From the NCBI GenBank assembly GCA_910579085.1, contig CAJTRU010000066.1, positions 1 to 19,809 of the forward strand: a stretch of 19,809 nt of DNA. Direction: 5' to 3'. The notes under the pieces are model-generated. The model was not told where the DNA came from. It saw only the letters and a program-made list of their open reading frames with translations, and did not search any database. Position numbers and translations under genes: made by a program. This DNA is from an uncultured Lachnospiraceae bacterium (GTDB lineage: Bacteria > Bacillota > Clostridia > Lachnospirales > Lachnospiraceae). Shown here in pieces: positions 14,900-19,809 of the stretch; position 1 is the stretch's first letter; every line of letters starts with the position of its first letter.

Positions 14900-15297
14900 T
14901 GGCTAAAATAGGGACACTTGGGGATATTGTATTTTCAGTATCAAAGAAAACAATAAGGACATTTAACGAATTGCAGGTTGAAAGCAAGACAAGCTATGTA
15001 AAACATGAAAGGCAGGGCAGAAAACCACTTCTTGAATTCCGCTACAATGATACTGATACTGCAAGTTTCAGCATTTACCTGTCGGCATATCTCGGGGTAA
15101 ATCCGTTAAAAGTATTGAAAAAGATAGACAGGTACAGGAAAAAAGGGAAAGTGCTGTCACTTGTCATAGGTGGCAGGAAGTATGGCAGCAGGTGGGTCAT
15201 TACTTCACATTCAAAAGAATATGAAAAATTTGATAACAAGGGAAACCTCATTACAGCTAAAAGCAAGATATCGCTTGAAGAATATGCAGAAAGGTGA
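14899..15297 (+). CDS. Tail protein U, P2 gpU type
   Basis: The 132-aa protein has the gpU layout: GTLGDIVFSVSKKTIRTFNELQVES, then the GRKPLLEFRY segment, DTASFSIYLSAYLGVNPLK and the end GRKYGSRWVITSHSKEYEKFDNKG. In P2, gpU sits near the top of the tail or tube end. In this window it is placed between gpV and gp25, as in other clostridial P2-like tails. The start overlaps the gpV stop. Lysine-rich C terminus. Confidence 0.85.
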   Translation: MAKIGTLGDIVFSVSKKTIRTFNELQVESKTSYVKHERQGRKPLLEFRYNDTDTASFSIYLSAYLGVNPLKVLKKIDRYRKKGKVLSLVIGGRKYGSRWVITSHSKEYEKFDNKGNLITAKSKISLEEYAER

Positions 15298-15304
15298 CAG
15301 GGGT

Positions 15305-15664
15305 ATGGCATATATTGTTGACACATCATCCAGGCAGGAAATAAACCTGCACCCAGCGACAGTTGAAGAAGAGGTGCTCCAGAACCTGTGGATGCTGTAT
15401 TCTTCCCTGGAATGTGGTGTCCCCCTTGACAGGGGGCTTGGCCTGGCAGCAGGGTATACAGACAGGCCTCCTGGCGTAGCGGAGGCATTGCTGCAGGCGG
15501 AAATATACGACAAGACAGAAAAATATGAACCAAGGGCAGAAGTTGTAAATATTTCTTTTGCAGATACCAGTGGGAAAGACTATACAGGCGGTATATTAAA
15601 ACCAGTCGTGGAGGTGGAAATAAATGGCAGTGACGGGGATACAGACGGGGATGGCATCTGGTGA
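15305..15664 (+). CDS. Baseplate wedge protein, gp25/P2 gpW-like
   Basis: The product is 119 aa from ATG 15305. An open frame runs upstream to 15170 inside gpU but the nearest binding site (AGGGG) is at 15305. The motif EEVLQNLWMLYSSLECGVPLDRGLGL, then PPGVAEALLQAEIYDKTEKYEPRAEVVNISF, is the gp25-like pattern with the 'E-P-R-x-E-V' strand that anchors the sheath to the baseplate. In T4 gp25 begins sheath assembly. It overlaps gpJ by 41 nt. Confidence is high for the family. Confidence 0.85.
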   Translation: MAYIVDTSSRQEINLHPATVEEEVLQNLWMLYSSLECGVPLDRGLGLAAGYTDRPPGVAEALLQAEIYDKTEKYEPRAEVVNISFADTSGKDYTGGILKPVVEVEINGSDGDTDGDGIW

Positions 15665-16775
15665 TGGCACAGGCATTGAATTTGTAAATACAGACACGGA
15701 AGCACTTGTAAACAAACTTGTGGCGGGGTATGAGGAATTTATGGGAAGGAAATTATATCCTGCTGACCCTGTCAGGGCATTTATATTATGGCTCGCAAGC
15801 ATAATAATACAGGAAAGGGTATATATTAACGAATCTGCAAAGCAGAACATCCCAAGGTATGCCACAGGGGAAAACCTTGATATGCTTAGTGGGATTTTTC
15901 ATAACGTAAGCAGGCTGGAAGCAGTACCAGCAACAGTAACACTGCAGTTTTCCATTTCAAAAGCGCCTGTCACAGATTATATTATAACAGACACACTGGA
16001 AGTGACAGCAGACGGGTATGTAAATTTTGCAACAACAGAAAATATTGTGTTTGCGGCAGGGGAAACAACGGCTGTTGTGAAAGCAGAGTGCACACTGGCA
16101 GGGGAAACAGGGAACGGTTTTCTGCCTGGGGAAATAAATGCACTTGTATCTGATGAATTCTTGTATTTTGAGAAAGTGGAAAACATTACGGTTTCAGAAG
16201 GCGGGAGCGAAAAAGAGGATGATGCTTCTTTTTACAGCCGCATGAGGGAAAGTGAAGAGTCATATACAACGGCTGGCGCAAAGAACAGCTACAGCTACCA
16301 TGCCAGAAGCGTGTCAGCGCTGGTAAGTGATGTGTCAGTTGAAAGCCCAGAGCCTGGAAAAGTTGATGTTAAAATCATGCTGCAGGATGGTGTGCTGCCA
16401 GATGAGGAAATGATATCAAAGGTACAGGAATATTTAAATGCAGATGATATAAGACCTTTAACAGATTATGTTGTTGTGTCTGCGCCTGGCACCGTAACAT
16501 TTGATATTGATATTGTATATTATATTTCTTCTATGCAGGAAATAAGCGCAGAAAAAATCAAGGATGCTGTTGAAGCATACACCAGGTCTTATGTGGCATG
16601 GCAGACCAGCAAAATGGGACGGGACATAAACCCGTCTTATTTTAATGCTTTAATAATGCAGTCAGGAATAAAGCGTGCAGAAATTATATCGCCAGTATTC
16701 GCACATATTGGAAAGGGCAGTGTTGCTGTCCTTGGGGACTTAAGCATAACTTTCGGGGGTATGGAAGATGACTGA
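15624..16775 (+). CDS. Baseplate J protein, P2 gpJ type
   Basis: The 383-aa wedge protein forms the outer baseplate. N-terminal helices (EALVNKLVAGYEEFMGRKLYP, RAFILWLASIIIQERVYIN) are followed by the LDMLSGIFHNVSRLEAVPAT segment and strands with TNLEFTVS-type pattern, then DASFYSRMRESEESYTTAGAKNSY and GKVDVKIMLQDG, the classic Baseplate_J order. It is longer than P2 gpJ (302 aa). ATG 15624 has GGAGGTGG upstream. It overlaps the gp25-like gene by 41 nt and the next gene by 8 nt, ATGACTGA. Confidence 0.92.
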   Translation: MAVTGIQTGMASGDGTGIEFVNTDTEALVNKLVAGYEEFMGRKLYPADPVRAFILWLASIIIQERVYINESAKQNIPRYATGENLDMLSGIFHNVSRLEAVPATVTLQFSISKAPVTDYIITDTLEVTADGYVNFATTENIVFAAGETTAVVKAECTLAGETGNGFLPGEINALVSDEFLYFEKVENITVSEGGSEKEDDASFYSRMRESEESYTTAGAKNSYSYHARSVSALVSDVSVESPEPGKVDVKIMLQDGVLPDEEMISKVQEYLNADDIRPLTDYVVVSAPGTVTFDIDIVYYISSMQEISAEKIKDAVEAYTRSYVAWQTSKMGRDINPSYFNALIMQSGIKRAEIISPVFAHIGKGSVAVLGDLSITFGGMEDD

Positions 16776-17856
16776 TTTAAAAGAAGCAGATTTTTTCAGC
16801 ACATTCCCTGCTGCCCTCAGACAGGATGAAAAAATGTATGCCCTCGGGAAACTCATATCCGAAGAACTGCATATAACAGCAAATGAAGCAGAAAAGAACA
16901 TAATATATGCAAAAACAGACAGCCTGCCAGAAACTTTGCTTGACATACTTGCGTATGATTTGCATATTGACTGGTATGATTATAACTGCCCGAAAGATAT
17001 AAAGAAAGAACTTATAAAAAGCGGTATAAAGGTGCACCAGAAGCTTGGTACAAAATGTGCAGTACAGACAGTGCTGCAGGATATATACAAGACATCAAAA
17101 ATAGAGGAGTGGTTTGAATATAATGGCAGGCCGTTTTATTTCAGGCCAGTAATCGGTATTGAAGCAGGCCAGGAAGAAGTAAATATTTTTTTAAAATATC
17201 TGAAACTTGTTAAAAATGCAAGGTCATGGCTTGATGCGATAGTTTATTCGGGAATTATTGACCATAAGGATTTGGAAAAAATTGTTTTAAAAAATATACT
17301 TACCAGGGTTACAATACCATTCTGGGGAGGTTTTGTATTTAATGGCTCATGGCTGTTTGATGGAAGCCAGGTATTTGGCAAAGCCAGGCGTTACGGTCTT
17401 GGCATCCTTGTAATGTATGGTATTAAAATAATATCAAACCAGGATAAAATGCTTTATATAGGATATAAGTTACATATAAAGTTATCGGGGAAATGCAGGG
17501 CATTGTTTACAAGCCATTACAGTGCCAGGGGGCTGGATTACAGTGTTGTGGTTACACAAAGGCACAGGTTTAAAATTAAATCCAGTAAGGAAATAAGCCT
17601 GCCTTGTATACATATAAAAAGCAAACAATATGTAAATACAGGGACAGAAGCCAGTTTTACAGGAAAGGTTTCTGTCCCTTTAAAGTCTGGTACAGAGGCT
17701 TCCTCCCAGTACCATATGCTTGCAGATTCCAGGAAAGAAAAAGCGGGGAATTTTTCTGCTGAAACAAAAAGCAGGGATTACTGGCTGTTTGATGGTTCTG
17801 CGAGGATGGACGGCAGCAGGAAATTTAATTCTATTTACAGGAAGGAAACGGATTAA
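16768..17856 (+). CDS. Baseplate protein gpI with long C-terminal extension
   Basis: Residues 1-160 match P2 gpI in pattern: FSTFPAALRQDEKMYALGKLI, ESLPETLLDILAYDLHIDWYDYN, SGIKVHQKLGTKCAVQTVLQDIY, KIEEWFEYNG, and LKLVKNARSWLDAI. P2 gpI is about 176 aa. Residues 165-362 are added. They contain WLFDGS twice (195-200 and 339-344), each followed by another G-S segment, and between them a strand-rich section with few acidic residues. The 'WLFDGS...' motif recurs in fibre-attachment proteins of clostridial phages as far as I recall. The extension may be a fibre dock; that is a guess. The start overlaps gpJ. Confidence 0.85.
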   Translation: MTDLKEADFFSTFPAALRQDEKMYALGKLISEELHITANEAEKNIIYAKTDSLPETLLDILAYDLHIDWYDYNCPKDIKKELIKSGIKVHQKLGTKCAVQTVLQDIYKTSKIEEWFEYNGRPFYFRPVIGIEAGQEEVNIFLKYLKLVKNARSWLDAIVYSGIIDHKDLEKIVLKNILTRVTIPFWGGFVFNGSWLFDGSQVFGKARRYGLGILVMYGIKIISNQDKMLYIGYKLHIKLSGKCRALFTSHYSARGLDYSVVVTQRHRFKIKSSKEISLPCIHIKSKQYVNTGTEASFTGKVSVPLKSGTEASSQYHMLADSRKEKAGNFSAETKSRDYWLFDGSARMDGSRKFNSIYRKETD

Positions 17857-17858
17857 TA

Positions 17859-18266
17859 ATGGGGACAGAAAGTGTTGAAGAGAAAAATAAAAATGTAGTT
17901 ATTACTAAAAAAGCAAGGGAAAAGCTTGTAAAAGCAAGGGCAGGGGATTTAACACTGCCAAAGGTTGCAGGGATGGCATTTGGCAATGGCGGTGTGGATG
18001 AAGATGGCACAGTTATAGCGCCAGCAGAAACACAGGCAGGGCTTGCTAATGAGATATTCCGCAAGGAAATAGAAAGCCACAGTTATCCAGAGGACACTAC
18101 ATGCAGGTATGTATGTACATTGTCATTTTCTGAACTTGCAGGGGAAGAAATAAGCGAGATAGGGCTGTATGATGAAGACGGGGACATTGTCTGCATTAAA
18201 ACTTTCATGAGGAAAGGCAAAGACAGTGATGTTGAGCAGACATATACACTGGATGATATTTTCTAA
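17859..18266 (+). CDS. Tail-collar fibre protein
   Basis: The 135-aa product matches the phage tail-collar fibre family: ARAGDLTLPKVAGMAFGNGGVDEDG near residue 26, then LANEIFRKEI, and EISEIGLYDEDGDIVCIKTFMRKGKDSDVEQTYTLDDIF at the end. Such proteins form the proximal fibre segment that links baseplate to distal fibre. It starts 2 nt after gpI with AGGAAGGA upstream and is followed by a 21-nt gap. Confidence 0.85.
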   Translation: MGTESVEEKNKNVVITKKAREKLVKARAGDLTLPKVAGMAFGNGGVDEDGTVIAPAETQAGLANEIFRKEIESHSYPEDTTCRYVCTLSFSELAGEEISEIGLYDEDGDIVCIKTFMRKGKDSDVEQTYTLDDIF

Positions 18267-18287
18267 GCCTGTGGAAAGGGGGACATT

Positions 18288-18653
18288 ATGAAGGAATACA
18301 CAAACAGCAGCGCTGTATTTTCGGACACTATACAGGTATTGGAAGAGGGCGACCCAGGACATGCAGACAATGTCAATGTTACCACAGAGCAGCTGCTGGA
18401 TAATGATTTAAGTCTAAAAAACGCCATCTGCAAAAGCAAAAAGATAGAAATGCTTGCAGCAGGGCAGACAAGCGTTGTGTTTAATTTTGATGGAGGAACA
18501 ATAGGCGAAAACAGCAGGATAAGCCTGGAAGCAAGCGTGCCAGATGTGTCCTATGAAAACATAACAGTGGACGGGGACAATGTTACAGTGGAATTTGAAG
18601 CCCAGGAAAGGGATGTATATGTAAAGGCGGTGGTAAGTGATGCAGTGGTATAG
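18288..18653 (+). CDS. Small tail-fibre-region protein
   Basis: The 121-aa product begins MKEYTNSSAVFSDTIQVLEE and has a segment GDPGHADNVNVTTEQLLDNDLSLKN found at the N termini of other clostridial phage fibre proteins as far as I recall. After it is a strand-rich section (TSVVFNFDGGTIGENSRISLE, VTVEFEAQERDVYVKAVVSDAVV) that could be a beta-sandwich. Function is not known; it lies between the collar fibre gene and the S74 fibre gene, and is probably a fibre part or a fibre-linked decoration. It overlaps the next gene by 14-17 nt. Confidence 0.65.
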   Translation: MKEYTNSSAVFSDTIQVLEEGDPGHADNVNVTTEQLLDNDLSLKNAICKSKKIEMLAAGQTSVVFNFDGGTIGENSRISLEASVPDVSYENITVDGDNVTVEFEAQERDVYVKAVVSDAVV

Positions 18654-19737
18654 AGCTGGACATAAACAAAATGATACAAAAGACAGCACAGCCAGTTTTG
18701 ACCAGGCTGGTACAAGGGAAAACATAAAAAGCGGTGAGGAACATAAAACAATATTTGGCAAAATAGCCAGGTGGTTTGCAGATTTAAAACTTGTGGCATT
18801 TACTGGCAGCTATAATGATTTAACTGGCAGGCCTCCATCTTTCCCGCCGTCATCACACAAACATACCAAATCAGACATAACAGACTTCCCATCCTCTATG
18901 CCAGCAAGTGACGTCAAAGCATGGGCCAAGGAAGCCAGTAAACCATCATATACAGCAGCAGAAGTAGGGGCATTGCCAGCAGGCAGTGATTTAAGACTGG
19001 AAGGCAGTGTAATTTTTGGGGACGGTGCTTTTAGAATATTTAAAGGATATTATAGTAAAGGTTACCATGTGGCTAATTTTAATGATGTCCTGCATGGTTC
19101 AGGCATTGGGTTTACATCAAGAGGCCCGGATGACTGCAGCCTGCATCCGCACAAAGATGGCGGCGGTGACCTGGGATGGGGGTTCCGGTGGAATGATATA
19201 TTTGCAGTAAACAGCAGCATATCAACATCTGGCAGGGAACAGAAAAAAGAAATTTCATACATTGGAACCCCGACACCATATGATACTTCAATGAGTGATG
19301 AAATGCTTATTAATTTAATAATGGGTATTAAACCAGCTGTGTTCAAACGTAAAAACGGAGAAAGTGGAAGGCCCCATCATGGTTTTATAGCACAAGATAT
19401 TGAAGAACTTATACAAAAACTTGGAATTAAAGACCATGCTGGCTTTATTGAAACACCCAGAACTGAAACTATAGAGATTGAAGAAGAAACCGGAGAAGAG
19501 TATGTGGATGAAACAGATGGACAAACCAAAACCAGGACTGTAATCCAGAAAAGGGAGGAGCAAAGGGAAATTCCTGGTGAATATGTATACGGGCTGCGCT
19601 ATGAGGAATTTATTGCAGACATAGTGAGATTTTGCCAGTTACAAGATGAAAGGATAAAAACACAGGAAGAAAAAATTAATAACCTGGAAAAACGCATTGG
19701 GGCATTAGAAAATATAATTAACCAGAGGGCAGTTTAA
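18640..19737 (+). CDS. Tail fibre with C-terminal S74 intramolecular chaperone domain
   Basis: The product is 365 aa from ATG 18640 (a GTG at 18637 would also serve). The N-terminal part has GKIARWFADLKLVAFTGSYNDLTG, the attachment motif of clostridial phage fibres. Residues 66-115 have PSFPPSSHKHTKSDITDF and KPSYTAAEVGALP, common fibre elements. Residues about 120-195 are a receptor-binding candidate ending DLGWGFRWNDIFAVNSS. From about 196 the S74 chaperone begins (TSGREQKKEISYIG), with HHGFIAQDIEELIQKLG and a Tyr-rich GEYVYGLRYEEF, then a C-terminal coiled coil (IKTQEEKINNLEKRIGALEN). In endosialidase the domain trimerises the fibre and is then cut off after a Ser. Here Ser197 is followed by Gly. 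An acidic insert, about residues 270-312, lies within the domain. Confidence 0.85.
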   Translation: MQWYRAGHKQNDTKDSTASFDQAGTRENIKSGEEHKTIFGKIARWFADLKLVAFTGSYNDLTGRPPSFPPSSHKHTKSDITDFPSSMPASDVKAWAKEASKPSYTAAEVGALPAGSDLRLEGSVIFGDGAFRIFKGYYSKGYHVANFNDVLHGSGIGFTSRGPDDCSLHPHKDGGGDLGWGFRWNDIFAVNSSISTSGREQKKEISYIGTPTPYDTSMSDEMLINLIMGIKPAVFKRKNGESGRPHHGFIAQDIEELIQKLGIKDHAGFIETPRTETIEIEEETGEEYVDETDGQTKTRTVIQKREEQREIPGEYVYGLRYEEFIADIVRFCQLQDERIKTQEEKINNLEKRIGALENIINQRAV

Positions 19738-19753
19738 CAGCCCTTTTTTTATT
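19726..19753 (+). terminator. Intrinsic terminator after S74 fibre gene
   Basis: AGGGC (19726-19730) pairs with GCCCT (19740-19744) around a 9-nt loop that holds the TAA stop, followed by seven T, an A and three T. It likely closes the tail-fibre transcript before the next gene. Confidence 0.75.
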
Positions 19754-19768
19754 TGGAAGGGGGATGCA

Positions 19769-19809
19769 ATGGACACACCAATCACACGTGCGGAACATGA
19801 TGAGTTCTG
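19769..19809 (+). CDS. Partial gene, start only, cut by window end
   Basis: ATG 19769 with GGAAGGGGG upstream opens a frame that reads MDTPITRAEHDEF and runs off the window. Many phage XhlA-like small proteins from lysis modules begin similarly (M-x-x-x-I-T-x-A-E-H-x-E-F), and a lysis module would be expected after the fibre genes. With 13 residues only, this is a guess. It starts after the terminator. Confidence 0.5.
   Translation, partial: MDTPITRAEHDEF

Larger units (their letters stand above)
762..19809 (+). mobile_element. Late structural region of a myovirus or prophage, right end outside window
   Basis: Twenty-one plus-strand phage genes plus one cut by the right edge are packed with short gaps or overlaps, in the order head, neck, contractile tail, baseplate, fibres. 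Head genes are of lambda type and tail genes of P2 type. Lysis, lysogeny, integration and packaging genes are not in the window, so it cannot be said whether this is an integrated prophage or a free phage genome. No attachment site is visible. Confidence 0.9.

Noticed and set aside
1..19809. tRNA genes, rRNA genes or insertion sequences
   Set aside because: None were recognised; no transposase-like protein or cloverleaf was seen in the gaps, which are nearly all shorter than 40 nt.

Overview
The window holds the late structural region of a tailed bacteriophage or prophage, preceded by a short CRISPR array. The host is probably a low-to-mid GC anaerobic Clostridia, possibly Lachnospiraceae-like. 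This is inferred from roughly 40% GC by eye, heavy AGG (Arg) and ATA (Ile) codon use, strong AGGAGG-type ribosome binding sites and the style of the phage genes. No host gene is visible to confirm it.

Positions 43-372 are five 36-nt direct repeats separated by four 37-38-nt spacers. Repeat polarity (one end reads ATTGACA, like the ATTGAAA(C) tag of many type I/III repeats), a decayed copy at the left end and an extended -10 promoter on the minus strand at 555-584 all suggest transcription leftward. No cas gene is in view. Positions 373-761 are AT-rich and without a gene; they hold the presumed array leader and a hairpin upstream of the portal gene.

From 762 to the right edge every gene is on the plus strand, with short gaps or overlaps. 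The head module is lambda-like: portal, ClpP-fold protease with an in-frame internal start that should give a scaffold (the lambda C/Nu3 arrangement), decoration protein, capsid protein E, FII-like joining protein and Z-like minor protein. Two junction genes follow, one likely tail-completion protein and one unrecognised. The tail module is contractile and P2-like: sheath, tube, assembly chaperone with a programmed -1 frameshift, tape measure, gpX, gpD, gpV, gpU, gp25/gpW, gpJ, gpI, tail-collar fibre protein, a small fibre-region protein and a fibre with a C-terminal S74 chaperone domain. A terminator follows, and a new gene starts at the right edge. This is a myovirus with a lambda-type head and a P2-type tail. 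The terminase genes, expected just left of the portal, are not in the window; the array occupies that place.

The points most worth a second look are these: the CRISPR mini-array against the head operon, the apparent complete absence of GATC in 19.8 kb, a textbook -1 frameshift site in the tail chaperone, the nested scaffold, an intrinsic terminator between tube and chaperone genes, and unusual insertions or extensions in gpD, gpI and the S74 fibre.
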